64,000 nt of DNA, taken from assembly GCF_018642165.1 (NCBI RefSeq), contig NZ_JAHHZM010000006.1, positions 1 to 64,000 on the forward strand, in the 5' to 3' direction. Of the stretch, positions 55,207-64,000 are shown in pieces. The position numbers were made by a program, and so were the translations under genes. Origin of the DNA: Echinicola shivajiensis (GTDB lineage Bacteria > Bacteroidota > Bacteroidia > Cytophagales > Cyclobacteriaceae). Within the stretch, counting starts at the first letter, position 1, and every line of letters starts with the position of its first letter. The notes under the pieces were generated by a model. It searched no databases. It was not told the DNA's origin and saw only the letters and a program-made list of their open reading frames with translations.

Positions 55207-56985
55207 ATGATCAAGTACTTCATATTTGCAGGCGTTTTTATGTTGAATTTTTGGGACTTAGTCGCTCAAGTGCGGGAGAAAGCCGAATCATCAAAACCCA
55301 ATATTATTTTTATTCTGGGGGATGATATGGGCTATGAGACCTTGGGATATAAGGAGGTTTTAAACTTTCAGACTCCCAATTTGGATGCCTTAGCACAGGA
55401 AAGTACCGATTTTACCAATTGTGATGCCCAACCACTCTGTGTGCCCACAAGAGTTAAATTGATCACTGGACAGTATAACTACCGTAATTATACGGGTTGG
55501 GGTAGTTTTAATCTTGAATTTCTTCCACTGGGACAGATGATGAAAGCTGCAGGCTATACAACAGCAGCATTTGGGAAATGGCACTTGAGTAAAACTCCTG
55601 AAGAATTGGGTTTTGACGAATTCAGTTTGTTCAATGGCAGTCCAGGAGAGCTCACTTATGCTGAGTTTTTCAAAAGGTATTTTTATAATTGTCCACTAGA
55701 GGAGAATGAAGGGGCATTTATAGCTGACTATGCTCCTGATAGATTTAATGAAAGAACCTTGGATTTTATCGAGAAAAATCAAGATCAGCCTTTTTTTATA
55801 TATTACCCAATGTCCTTGGCGCATAATCCATTTGAGCCAACGCCAGATAGCGTAGATCCCACTTCCACTGACTGGCAGCAAAACTTTGAGGATATGGTGA
55901 CATATGCGGACAAGATGATTGGAAATGTGATTCAAAAACTCAAAGAAAATGGATTGTATGAAAATACAATTATCATCTATACTACCGATAATGGAAGTAA
56001 AACATTAGAGCATCATATGAGTGATGGTGAGGTAATCTATGGTGGAAAGGGTACTACAAGTCATGATGGTGTACATGTTCCGTTGCTAGTGAAATATGAT
56101 GGTAAAAGGCAAACTTCTGATGAGCTTGTCGATTTTACTGATTTTTATCCGACGTTCGCAGACTTAGCGGGATATGATTTATCTGCTGTAAAAGAAAAAT
56201 TGGATGGGGTATCCCTATTGCCTGTTCTTGATCAGAAACAAAGAGTAGGCAAACCTTATATATTTTCGACGTTCTTTCATCCTCTGACTACTTATATAAG
56301 GGATAAGGACTATAAACTGTATTACGATGGGAGATTGTATAATCTCAAGGAGGATCCAAGGGAATTACATCCTTTTTATCAGCAAAATGATTCCGGTATT
56401 ACTGCATCTGCTAGGACGGTATTAGAAGGCCTATTTGATGATATTTTTGAAAACAGTGAGCTTTCAAAGTATCCAGCCAAACATAAGTTACTGGGCAAGT
56501 ATGGGGATTATAAAGGGCTTAAAGACGAGGTAATGCTAGGCGGATACATTTATGATAAGTTAGAGTTTACACCTCAGGCTAAAGTCATAAAGGTTGATTT
56601 AAGCAAGTTCATTTCAAATACAGAGCAGACTTATCAATTGAGAATAGCTAGGGAGTATGAGTCATCAAACTCTGGATTGACCTATGCAAATGTTAAAGTC
56701 AAGCATGTTAAGATTATCAAAAGTGGAAAGGTATTGAGAGAGCTGGGCAGTTTATCCCTTGAACTGAAAACAGAACGGGACTATGTTAAGCTTAGAGAAA
56801 GTGGAAATCCCATCATATCTTTTAAGATGACAGGGGATAACTCGATGCTGGAACTAGGAAAGCTGGAGAATTCTAAGGCAGGTAAGGTGGAATTGGAACT
56901 AGAGGTAGAGGTGTCCAATCCAGATAATCAATGGGGAGACCGTATTATGCTTTACGTCTTTTTGGATAGAATGAATTCGGTTTGA
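55207..56985 (+). CDS. S1-family sulfatase with C-terminal extension (locus 2)
   Basis: An exported 592-aa formylglycine sulfatase (signal peptide ending LVAQ). Motifs are LGDDMGYETLGY, C78 in CVPTR (threonine replaces the usual serine), GKWHLSKTPEELGFDE and TTDNGSK. The catalytic domain ends near 400. Residues about 460-592 form a beta-rich extension (VKVKHVKIIKSGKVLRELGS, VELELEVEV) with no obvious active site, perhaps a binding module. It follows the propeller gene by 127 bp. No copy of the structured element precedes it. Confidence 0.93.
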   Translation: MIKYFIFAGVFMLNFWDLVAQVREKAESSKPNIIFILGDDMGYETLGYKEVLNFQTPNLDALAQESTDFTNCDAQPLCVPTRVKLITGQYNYRNYTGWGSFNLEFLPLGQMMKAAGYTTAAFGKWHLSKTPEELGFDEFSLFNGSPGELTYAEFFKRYFYNCPLEENEGAFIADYAPDRFNERTLDFIEKNQDQPFFIYYPMSLAHNPFEPTPDSVDPTSTDWQQNFEDMVTYADKMIGNVIQKLKENGLYENTIIIYTTDNGSKTLEHHMSDGEVIYGGKGTTSHDGVHVPLLVKYDGKRQTSDELVDFTDFYPTFADLAGYDLSAVKEKLDGVSLLPVLDQKQRVGKPYIFSTFFHPLTTYIRDKDYKLYYDGRLYNLKEDPRELHPFYQQNDSGITASARTVLEGLFDDIFENSELSKYPAKHKLLGKYGDYKGLKDEVMLGGYIYDKLEFTPQAKVIKVDLSKFISNTEQTYQLRIAREYESSNSGLTYANVKVKHVKIIKSGKVLRELGSLSLELKTERDYVKLRESGNPIISFKMTGDNSMLELGKLENSKAGKVELELEVEVSNPDNQWGDRIMLYVFLDRMNSV

Positions 56986-57544
56986 TATAATTTTACTAAT
57001 GACTGATGATGTGGAAAAAGAAGATTCTCAAAATTGATTTATGACTATTAAATAGGAAAGAGAAGTGTAACTGTACATTTTTATAGTTGTATGTATGATA
57101 GATTTGCACAAAAAATGATATATTTTTTGCTTAAGGCAAATTTAGTATTGGTTTTAGGTAAATATATTAGAGTAAATGTCCTAATTAATCGCCTAATTTG
57201 TTGTTATAGAATCGTTTAATAGGTTATAATTAGGGTTTGAAAAGGTTAAAAATCCCGGAAGCATTTCCGGGATTTTTTTGTTTGTTAGTAAAATCGGAAA
57301 AAGTGAATTTATTGAAGGCGTAAAAGAAAATTTATGATCCATAAATATTGCGTTTAATAATGCCAATTGTCTAGTACTGATTACTGCTTCGGGATGATAA
57401 AAGTCATCAGTAAAACCAAAATTGGTCATTTTTTCTTTGCAACAACTTTTTGATATTGGAAATGGTCAGAACCCTTAGGTTGATGGGCAATTTAAATCCA
57501 TCAACTTTTTAAGTCATGAATGTTTAATTAAATGCCTATTCGTC
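56986..57544. other. 560-bp gap after locus 2, one terminator-like hairpin
   Basis: There is no well-supported gene. A minus-strand frame at 57193-57429 runs through the hairpin at 57248-57279 and was not accepted. The hairpin lies 260 bp past the sulfatase stop. Confidence 0.5.
57248..57279. terminator. Strong hairpin with T run in the 56986-57544 gap
   Basis: AAAAATCCCGGAA and TTCCGGGATTTTT pair around a GCAT loop, with T on the plus strand and A on the other side, so it can act in both directions. It may end a long 3' leader of locus 2 or isolate the stress-protein genes. Confidence 0.85.
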
Positions 57545-58372
57545 ATGAAAAAAATACTTGTTCCCGTAGATTTCTCGAAATATTCAGAAAATGCCTTCTT
57601 AAGTGCATTAAAAATTTCAGAAAAACTTGGCGCTCAACTAACCTTGGTAAATGTAGTCAATACGCTGTTGGAATGGGATAAACTTTCAACAAACGAAAAG
57701 ACCAAGCATAGAGATATTATTGATCAGGAGGTTGAAGCTAAAGATAAATTGGATGCCTTTGTACAGAGGCACAATATTGGAAAAGTTCCTGTAGATATCG
57801 TAGTAGCAGTTGGTGTTCCTTACGAAGAGATACTGTCGCTAGCTCAAAAAATTGCTGCTGAATTGATCATTATTGGTGCTTATGGAAGGGGCACTGAGGG
57901 AGAGAAGTTTATAGGCTCAAATATTCAAAAAGTGATGCGCAAAGCGGAGTGCCCAGTTCTGGCCGTTAAACATGCTATTGACGGGAATTCTTGGAGAAAA
58001 ATGGCCATAACAACTTCTTTAAATAGTCAGCTTGACGGTAATTTGGATAAACTGATTCCTCTATTCAATGGTTTTCAACCTTCACTTCATTTATTATATG
58101 TAAATACTCCAGAGCACTTTATGCCCAGCAAAAAAACAGAAACCTTACTGGAGGAATTGGCGAGTAAGTTCCATGGATTTACAGTCCATCAACATATTTA
58201 TAACCATCCCGAAGTCGAAAATGGGATTGTGGAATTTTGTAAGTCTAGAAATATAGGTTGGATCACGATTGTTTCAGACCATAAAGGTGAAAACAGTAGT
58301 TACCAAATTGGAGTTACGGACACCGTTTTATTTAAAACAGCGCTTCCAATTTTAAGTATTCATACCAGTTGA
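57545..58372 (+). CDS. Tandem universal stress protein (UspA family)
   Basis: A 275-aa cytosolic protein with two Usp domains. The first (1-140) starts MKKILVPVDFSKYSENAF and has the nucleotide-binding pattern G-x2-G-x9-G-S in GAYGRGTEGEKFIGSN. The second (about 150-275) is degenerate and lacks that motif, ending VLFKTALPILSIHTS. Such doubles are common in Bacteroidota and usually linked to stress or energy signalling. It lies 61 bp before a Ca2+-type ATPase gene, so the two may be co-transcribed. Confidence 0.93.
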   Translation: MKKILVPVDFSKYSENAFLSALKISEKLGAQLTLVNVVNTLLEWDKLSTNEKTKHRDIIDQEVEAKDKLDAFVQRHNIGKVPVDIVVAVGVPYEEILSLAQKIAAELIIIGAYGRGTEGEKFIGSNIQKVMRKAECPVLAVKHAIDGNSWRKMAITTSLNSQLDGNLDKLIPLFNGFQPSLHLLYVNTPEHFMPSKKTETLLEELASKFHGFTVHQHIYNHPEVENGIVEFCKSRNIGWITIVSDHKGENSSYQIGVTDTVLFKTALPILSIHTS

Positions 58373-58433
58373 TTTATTATTATGATTAAATATTATCAGT
58401 ACTTTGGTTTTTTATTAAGCTGCTGATAACCAT

Positions 58434-61124
58434 ATGAAACTGTTTTATCAACTGTCAGGAAATGAAGTTTTAACAGAACTTAAAAGCTCTATGGATGAGG
58501 GATTAAGTTCCGAGGAGGTTTTAGTAAGAAGAAAGGTTTACGGATGGAATGAATTTGAGCAGGTAAAAGGAAGCTCCTTGCTGAGTAAATTCTTTAAGCA
58601 GTTCAAGAGTTGGTTGGTTATAATATTGCTTATGGCCGCGCTGATTTCATTTTTTACTGGGCACAGGGTTGATACCTATGTGATATTGATTGTAGTATTA
58701 ATAAATGCCGCAATAGGTTTTGTACAAGAGGTAAGGGCTGAAAGTGCGATTCATTCACTTAAAAAGATGTTGGTACCTAAAGCTAGGGTCATTAGAGATG
58801 GTTTTTCACAGCTTATTCCCTCCAAAGATTTGGTGCCGGGGGATATATTAATTTTAGAGGAAGGGGAAAATATTCCTGCAGATGCGCGGATCCTTGAATC
58901 CAAAAGTCTTCAAGTAAATGAATCTGCCCTAACTGGGGAGTCTATTCCAGTTGAAAAAAATATTGAGGCATTGACTCAAGAGACTGTTTTGTCTGAAAGA
59001 AAAAACATGCTTTGGAAGGGTACTTTTATTTCTTCAGGTTTTGGAGTGGGCTTGGTTACAGCTATCGGAGGCAAGACGGAGTTGGGGAAGATTGCCCAGG
59101 CGATCACCGAAATCAAAGCCACTAAAACCAATTTTCAGGTCAAAACGGATAAGTTAGCTAGTCAAATGGCCTTTTTGGCAATTGGGGGAACCTTATTATT
59201 GTTTGTTGTGGGATACTTTTTTAGTGATTTCGTGCTTTCAGAATTACTTATGGTTTCTTTGGCTATGATGGTGGCGGCGGTTCCCGAAGGTTTGCCGGCC
59301 GTATTATCCATTGTATTAGCAATCGGCTCCCATCGTATGGCTAAAAAAAATGCGATAATAAGGGAAATAACTTCGGTAGAAACCTTGGGTGCTGTAAGTA
59401 CAATTATTACTGATAAAACCGGTACCATAACTCAGAATATTCTTACGGCCAAGAAAATTAAAGTTATGGATGAAGAGGAGTTTACCCTGCAGGGTGATGG
59501 TTGGATTCCCGTAGGTGATTTTTTCCAAGGGGATCAAACAGTAAATCCCCGATCATTTAATCAATTATACAAATTACTCCAAGTAGTAGGGACCAGTAAT
59601 AATGCCAACTTTAAACAAAAAGGAGAAGTGGTTTCTGATGAGATCATTGGAGACCCTACAGAAGGAGCGCTTTTGGTTTTAGCAAAAAAGGCAGGTATTT
59701 ATGGACAAAGAGGAAGTGGCCATATCAAGAGACTGGATGATTTTCCGTTTAATTCAAAGCAAAAATTTAGGGCATCATTATGTGAGGTAGAAGGGCAGAA
59801 GGAGTTATTTGTGGTAGGAGCAGCAGAGAAAATACTGGCATTATCCAATAGATACCAAAATTCAGAAAAAACATTATACCTGAAAAGTCAAGATAAGGAT
59901 TGCATCAACAAGACCATTAACGATTGGTCGGCTGATGCCATGAGGGTAATTGGAGTGGCCTATAAAACCGATTTGGCCAGAGAGTATGATTTAGGTTCAG
60001 CGGCTCATCAAGAATTAATATTTTTGGGAATAGTAGGCATTGTGGATCCAATAAGGCAGGGAGTTAGAGAGGCTGTTCAAAAGTGCAAAGAAGCCGGAAT
60101 AAGGGTGGTAATGGCCACAGGGGATCATATTAATACAGCTATAGCTATTGCGAAAGGGGCAGGAATTATAGATCAAGAGGGAAATGAAGGCCTCAGTCTT
60201 ACTGAAAATGACTTGGAACAACTTGATGACCAGAATTTTCAACAGGCTATTCAGGAAGTTCAGGTATATGCTCGCTTAAGTCCATTAATGAAACTTAAGA
60301 TAGCAAAAAGCTTGCAGGAGGCAGGAGAATTGATCGCCATGACCGGGGATGGCGTAAATGATGCACCAGCGCTGAAAAAGGCCGATGTAGGAGTGTCAAT
60401 GGGGAAAATGGGGACGGACGTGGCCAGGGAGGCGTCCAAAGTGGTTTTGGCAGATGATAATTTTAGCACCATTGTCAGTGCTATTGAAGAAGGAAGGATT
60501 GTTTTTAATAATGCTCGGAATACCAGCTTTTTTTTGGTAACCACAAATTTTGCCGAGGTAGCTACCATGGTTGTTTTGGTTTTAATGGGCTACCCACTTC
60601 CACTTACCGCTATTCAAATTTTATGGCTTAACTTGGTTACTGATGGGTTTGGGGATTTGGCTTTGGCAGCTGAAAAGGGGCATGGGGACGAATTAAAAAG
60701 GAAACCGATTCCCCGTCATGAAAATATTCTGAATAAAGAGGTTTTGCCTTTTTTGATGATAATGTCTGTTATTATGGTTGGGCTTTGTGTAGCTATTTAT
60801 TTTTGGCAATTCAATGAAAGTATTGAAAAAGTACGGACTGCGGTTTTTGTCACCATGGCCACCACGCAGTTGTTCAACTTGTTCAATATGAGATCCCTGT
60901 ACCGTTCGGTTTTTGATATTGGGTTTTTAAGCAATAAGCTGGTGCTGCTTACTTTTTTTATCTCACTTGCTATTGAAATATCGATAATTGAAATCCCTTT
61001 TTTCCAAGAGATCTTTGACTTTGAACAATTAGGACTTTATGAATTCCTTTTTTTGATTCTAGTTTCCTCTTCAATTCTATGGGCAGGTGAACTTTACAAG
61101 TTAATTGTAAAAAGGATATCATAG
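58434..61124 (+). CDS. P-type cation ATPase, Ca2+-like (P2 type)
   Basis: An 896-aa ion pump with ten predicted membrane segments. The actuator motif is LTGES, the phosphorylated residue is D327 in DKTGT, and the hinge is MTGDGVNDAPAL. The ion-site motifs follow SERCA-type pumps: VPEGLP in M4, NFAEVA in M5 (glutamate in the place of E771) and NLVTDG in M6 (N, T and D kept). This favours Ca2+ export. The cation N-terminal domain opens the protein. It is preceded by a tandem universal stress protein and ends before a convergent sigma gene. Confidence 0.93.
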   Translation: MKLFYQLSGNEVLTELKSSMDEGLSSEEVLVRRKVYGWNEFEQVKGSSLLSKFFKQFKSWLVIILLMAALISFFTGHRVDTYVILIVVLINAAIGFVQEVRAESAIHSLKKMLVPKARVIRDGFSQLIPSKDLVPGDILILEEGENIPADARILESKSLQVNESALTGESIPVEKNIEALTQETVLSERKNMLWKGTFISSGFGVGLVTAIGGKTELGKIAQAITEIKATKTNFQVKTDKLASQMAFLAIGGTLLLFVVGYFFSDFVLSELLMVSLAMMVAAVPEGLPAVLSIVLAIGSHRMAKKNAIIREITSVETLGAVSTIITDKTGTITQNILTAKKIKVMDEEEFTLQGDGWIPVGDFFQGDQTVNPRSFNQLYKLLQVVGTSNNANFKQKGEVVSDEIIGDPTEGALLVLAKKAGIYGQRGSGHIKRLDDFPFNSKQKFRASLCEVEGQKELFVVGAAEKILALSNRYQNSEKTLYLKSQDKDCINKTINDWSADAMRVIGVAYKTDLAREYDLGSAAHQELIFLGIVGIVDPIRQGVREAVQKCKEAGIRVVMATGDHINTAIAIAKGAGIIDQEGNEGLSLTENDLEQLDDQNFQQAIQEVQVYARLSPLMKLKIAKSLQEAGELIAMTGDGVNDAPALKKADVGVSMGKMGTDVAREASKVVLADDNFSTIVSAIEEGRIVFNNARNTSFFLVTTNFAEVATMVVLVLMGYPLPLTAIQILWLNLVTDGFGDLALAAEKGHGDELKRKPIPRHENILNKEVLPFLMIMSVIMVGLCVAIYFWQFNESIEKVRTAVFVTMATTQLFNLFNMRSLYRSVFDIGFLSNKLVLLTFFISLAIEISIIEIPFFQEIFDFEQLGLYEFLFLILVSSSILWAGELYKLIVKRIS

Positions 61125-61184
61125 TAATTCTAATAATAGCATTGCAATTGGTTTTAATGACTTGAGCTTATAGGTTAATACCTT

Positions 61185-61712
61185 TTAATTGAATGACTGT
61201 CGGAGTAAGGCCTTTGCCTTAATAAGTTGGTTTTTCACAGTGTTTTTGGAGATAGATAGTTCATCCGCAATTTCTTGATAGGACTTTTCTTCGTATATGT
61301 TTTTCTCCAGAACCAATTTTCTTTTAGGGGATAGGTCCCCGATGAGCTCTTCCAATTTATTGAACTTTGTTTCTTTTTCGATAATCTCTTGTTGGTCTTC
61401 TTGGAAGATGTTGTTCCAATATTGTTCTTTTAGCTCATTATTTTTTTTGACCTTTTTGAAATAATCAAAAATTTCATTTTTTATTGCAGTAAAGATGTAG
61501 GCATTGAAATTCATATCAGGGTTTATCTTGTAACTTCTCTTCATTATCTTAACAAATACCTCGTGATAAATATTTTCAGCCTCCTCTGCATCTTTGATAA
61601 TGGCCATTCCATACCTTATTACAGGAGTTCTATAAAATCGATAAATTTGATCTGCAGCGTTTGGATCTCCTTGGATGAATTGTAATAAAATTTGTTTGTT
61701 AGGTTGCTCCAT
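61185..61712 (-). CDS. ECF sigma-70 factor
   Basis: A 175-aa sigma factor from ATG 61712 (MEQPNKQILLQFIQGDPNAA); the frame is open to 61796, but those 28 residues do not look like the family. Region 2 is IYRFYRTPVIRYGMAIIKDA with EEAENIYHEVFVKIM; region 4 is LSPKRKLVLEKNIYEEKSYQ with the EIADELSISKNTVKNQLIKA helix-turn-helix. No FecR or SusC gene lies beside it, but a small FecR-N-terminal-like frame is at 63195. It is divergent from the acyltransferase gene. Confidence 0.92.
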   Translation of the reverse strand: MEQPNKQILLQFIQGDPNAADQIYRFYRTPVIRYGMAIIKDAEEAENIYHEVFVKIMKRSYKINPDMNFNAYIFTAIKNEIFDYFKKVKKNNELKEQYWNNIFQEDQQEIIEKETKFNKLEELIGDLSPKRKLVLEKNIYEEKSYQEIADELSISKNTVKNQLIKAKALLRQSFN

Positions 61713-62009
61713 GATATAAAATTTTATGTTCCAACTGTTTAAATATCCAAGTTTATTATAATTGTTATTGCGTATATCACGTATTAAAATCCTCAAAATA
61801 CGAAAATGATATTTCTTCCATTCATTTTATGTATAAGATGTGAGTGCTTAAGAAATAAAAATGGATTCTATTGGAAATCACCTGTTTGATGGATAGGTCT
61901 TTCGCAGAGCCTTGAAAAAAGTATAAGAAATACTTAAAAAAATTAGATAAAGAATAGCCCGAGCAGGCGACTATAAGTATTATTTACAACAAGATGAAAA
62001 AAATAGAGG

Positions 62010-63107
62010 ATGACCTTAAAAAGTAAACGCTTAATTTCTTTGGATGCCCTTCGAGGGCTGACCATTGCCTTCATGATTTTAGTAAATAATCCAGCAAGTT
62101 GGGACCATGTATTTGGCCCATTATTACATGCAGATTGGCATGGGATCACTCCTACGGATTTCATTTTTCCCTTCTTTTTATTCATTGTGGGGGTGTCTAT
62201 TAGTCTTGCGTATTCTAAGAGGTTGGATAGAGGAGCATCCAAAAAGGATATTTATAAAAAGGTACTTTTCAGAGGGCTTAAAATATTTCTTTTGGGAATT
62301 TTCTTGGGGATGTTTCCCGATTTTGACTTTAGTGATATTAGGGTAGCTGGGGTGCTTCAGCGGATTGCAATAGTTTTTGTGCTTTGTACCTTCATTTATA
62401 TCAATATAGAATGGAAGAAACAGGGCTACTTGGCATTTGGGCTTTTGATTGGCTATTGGTTGGCCATGACTCTAATACCTACGCCAGGTGAGGGGATGGT
62501 AATGTTGGAACCTGGGAAGAACCTTGCTGCATGGATCGATCAGATATTATTGCCGGGTATGATGTGGCAAGGAAGTTGGGATCCAGAAGGGCTTTTCAGT
62601 ACCATCCCTGCTATTTCTACCGGGATTTTGGGCATGTTGGCTGGTAGAACCCTACTTTCGGATCTGGATGGAAATGAAAAAGCTAATAAGTTATTGGTTC
62701 AGGGATTGGTTCTAGTGATGTTAGGCATGTTTTGGCATTTGTTCTTCCCCATTAACAAAAATCTATGGACAAGTTCATTTGTCTTGGTAACTGGTGGAGC
62801 AGGATTTAGTTTCTTGGGGGCCTCCTATTACTGGGTGGATTTAAAGGGGCATTCTAAAGGCACCAAACCCTGGATAGTTTTTGGTTCTAATGCAATAACA
62901 GCATATGTCCTTGCGGATTTGTTATCTTTACCTTTTTATGGCATAAACATAGGTGGAGATACCTTAAGTGGGCATTTTATGTCCATTATGATTGGATTGG
63001 GGATGGCTGCAAATATGGCCAGTATGTTTTATGCCATCATCTTCGTGGGTATAAATTATATCCCTGTTTATTGGTTGTATAAAAAGAAGATATTCATCAA
63101 ATTATAA
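62010..63107 (+). CDS. HGSNAT/DUF1624-like membrane acyltransferase
   Basis: A 365-aa membrane protein with about ten helices. The opening SKRLISLDALRGLTIAFMIL and the conserved HADWHGITPTDFIFPFFLF are the hallmarks of the heparan-alpha-glucosaminide N-acetyltransferase-like family (DUF1624/DUF5009), with H of the ADWHG segment a likely catalytic site. Bacterial members are thought to acetylate sugars across the membrane, often near glycan catabolism genes. Start ATG 62010 is preceded by a divergent region shared with the sigma gene. Confidence 0.88.
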   Translation: MTLKSKRLISLDALRGLTIAFMILVNNPASWDHVFGPLLHADWHGITPTDFIFPFFLFIVGVSISLAYSKRLDRGASKKDIYKKVLFRGLKIFLLGIFLGMFPDFDFSDIRVAGVLQRIAIVFVLCTFIYINIEWKKQGYLAFGLLIGYWLAMTLIPTPGEGMVMLEPGKNLAAWIDQILLPGMMWQGSWDPEGLFSTIPAISTGILGMLAGRTLLSDLDGNEKANKLLVQGLVLVMLGMFWHLFFPINKNLWTSSFVLVTGGAGFSFLGASYYWVDLKGHSKGTKPWIVFGSNAITAYVLADLLSLPFYGINIGGDTLSGHFMSIMIGLGMAANMASMFYAIIFVGINYIPVYWLYKKKIFIKL

Positions 63108-63194
63108 ACCAATTTGGTTTTAGATAATGAACGATATTTAGTTTTGAAAGGTCTTTTGTGGATTGAATTCATTGTAAAATAGAGTAGGGAAGAT

Positions 63195-63413
63195 ATGAAA
63201 AAAGAGCAGAGTCCGGAAAAATTGCTCCAAAAATTGATAGATAATAAAATCAGCAGGGAGGAATTTGACCAGCTAATTGAAGGGATGAGTGAAGAGGATA
63301 AACAAGGCCAGTTTGAAGAACCTTTGAGAGAGCATTTCGATAAGTTTATGGAGGAGTGGATGGGCAAGGAAAAAGAGGAAAATAGCTTGAATGTTAAAAA
63401 GAAAGAAACATAA
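63195..63413 (+). CDS. Small FecR-N-terminal-like protein
   Basis: A 72-aa charged protein. EKLLQKLIDNKISREEFDQ, then LIEGMSEEDKQ and HFDKFMEEWMGKEKEE, match the style of the cytoplasmic sigma-binding domain of FecR anti-sigma factors. The membrane helix and periplasmic FecR domain are missing, and stop codons follow directly. It ends 1 bp before the 3' end of the convergent AraC-type gene. It may be a soluble sigma-binding protein, a remnant of a lost FecR, or an unrelated small protein. The frame has no internal defect. Confidence 0.6.
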   Translation: MKKEQSPEKLLQKLIDNKISREEFDQLIEGMSEEDKQGQFEEPLREHFDKFMEEWMGKEKEENSLNVKKKET

Positions 63414-63414
63414 A

Positions 63415-64000
63415 CTATTTTCCCGCAAGGTACTTTTTCCGGTATTCAATAGGGTTGCAGCCTTTTACTTGCCTGAATTGCCTTGCAATATTCTTACTGT
63501 CATTTAGTCCAAGATCTAAGGCAATTTCGAAAATTGTCAAATCTGTTTCTAACAGTTTCTGGGTGAACTTTTCTATTCGCAAATTATAGATGTATTTGTA
63601 TATTGGATAGCCTGTGATCTGAAGGAAGCGCTTTTCTAAGGATCTTCTGGATAGGGGAACTTGTCTGACTACCTCATTAACCTGTAGATTGTTCTCAATA
63701 TTCTGGTGAATATACTTAAGGGTAGAAGCGATGTATTCGTCATTAGTGGCGTAAATGTCGGTAGACTGTCTGGTAATAATCTGGGTAGCTTCCACAATAA
63801 TATCGTAGAATGATTGATTACCGTTTTTTATCATATGTTCCAATAATTTAGCCGTATCATAACCTCCTTTTTCGATATCCATGGCGATACTTGAAAGGGG
63901 AGGAACAGACAGTTCACAGAGCATTACATCATTGTCCACACCCAGCACGGCAATATCTTCAGGAATCCTGATATTATTTTGTTGACAGGCCTCGGTGATA
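63415..64000 (-). CDS. XylR-like AraC-family regulator with LacI-type sensor domain (cut by window edge)
   Basis: The C-terminal part of a transcription regulator; the frame runs open to position 64000. The visible N-terminal piece has the LacI/PBP1-type signature IPEDIAVLGVDND, then CELSVPPLSSIAMD, as in XylR where that domain binds a sugar. The AraC helix-turn-helix pair fills the last 100 residues (VNEVVRQVPLSRRSLEKRF, then LDLGLNDSKNIARQFRQ). It probably controls a sugar-catabolism operon lying beyond the window. The apparent start at 63948 is internal; the true start is upstream of this window. Confidence 0.9.
   Translation of the reverse strand, partial: ITEACQQNNIRIPEDIAVLGVDNDVMLCELSVPPLSSIAMDIEKGGYDTAKLLEHMIKNGNQSFYDIIVEATQIITRQSTDIYATNDEYIASTLKYIHQNIENNLQVNEVVRQVPLSRRSLEKRFLQITGYPIYKYIYNLRIEKFTQKLLETDLTIFEIALDLGLNDSKNIARQFRQVKGCNPIEYRKKYLAGK

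Noticed and set aside
57193-57429. 78-aa minus-strand frame in the gap after locus 2
   Set aside because: It reads through a strong terminator hairpin and shows no domain or signal; chance frame more likely.

Overview
The window reads as the chromosome of a marine or brackish Bacteroidota, most like the Cyclobacteriaceae (Cyclobacterium/Echinicola/Algoriphagus type). The reasons are paired SusC/SusD outer-membrane systems with ECF sigma and FecR control, many formylglycine sulfatases, AT-rich intergenic DNA, no Shine-Dalgarno signals, and one TAnnTTTG-type promoter candidate. The assignment comes from gene content, not from a search. No rRNA, tRNA or CRISPR locus was seen.

Layout. 1-1.7 kb: repeat-rich DNA with a 142-bp tandem array built on two hairpins. 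2.4-6.5 kb: two sulfatases, each preceded by a structured intergenic element. 6.6-9.5 kb: a REP-associated tyrosine transposase (RAYT/IS200-like) between hairpin composites, then a 216-bp tandem array. 9.6 kb: an SRPBCC protein. 10.3-23.4 kb: polysaccharide utilisation locus 1 (sigma, FecR, SusC, SusD, GH95, beta-propeller protein, sulfatase with a third structured element upstream). 23.7-33.3 kb: a purple-acid-phosphatase-like enzyme, a response regulator and 5-PAS histidine kinase, CorA, topoisomerase III and YchJ. 33.6 kb: an isolated iduronate-2-sulfatase-like sulfatase. 35.3-42.1 kb: a TetR-TolC-HlyD-2xATPase-2xpermease export operon. 42.6-45.7 kb: a GDPD-like/alkaline phosphatase fusion, a rhodanese-like protein and an unknown protein. 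46.1-57.0 kb: polysaccharide utilisation locus 2 (sigma, FecR, SusC, SusD, lipoprotein, beta-propeller protein, sulfatase). 57.5-61.1 kb: a double universal stress protein and a Ca2+-type P-ATPase. 61.2-64 kb: ECF sigma factor, HGSNAT-like acyltransferase, a small FecR-N-terminal-like protein and a XylR-like AraC regulator cut by the window edge.

How they fit. The two loci share the order sigma - FecR - SusC(with STN domain) - SusD - propeller protein - sulfatase, so glycan sensing probably runs from the receptor's STN domain through FecR to the sigma factor. GH95 plus five S1 sulfatases point to a sulfated, fucose- or L-galactose-containing glycan; this is inference. No sulfatase-maturating enzyme is in the window, so formylglycine formation must be supplied from elsewhere.

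The two strongest unexplained signals are: (1) a 210-240-bp element in three copies, each upstream of a sulfatase gene on the same strand, with several stems held together by compensatory base changes and by wobble pairs that work only in the plus-strand transcript; (2) a bipartite hairpin module (hairpin A, 35-36 nt spacer, hairpin B) shared by the RAYT flanks and by two otherwise different tandem arrays, both of which show alternating, dimer-like unit variants.
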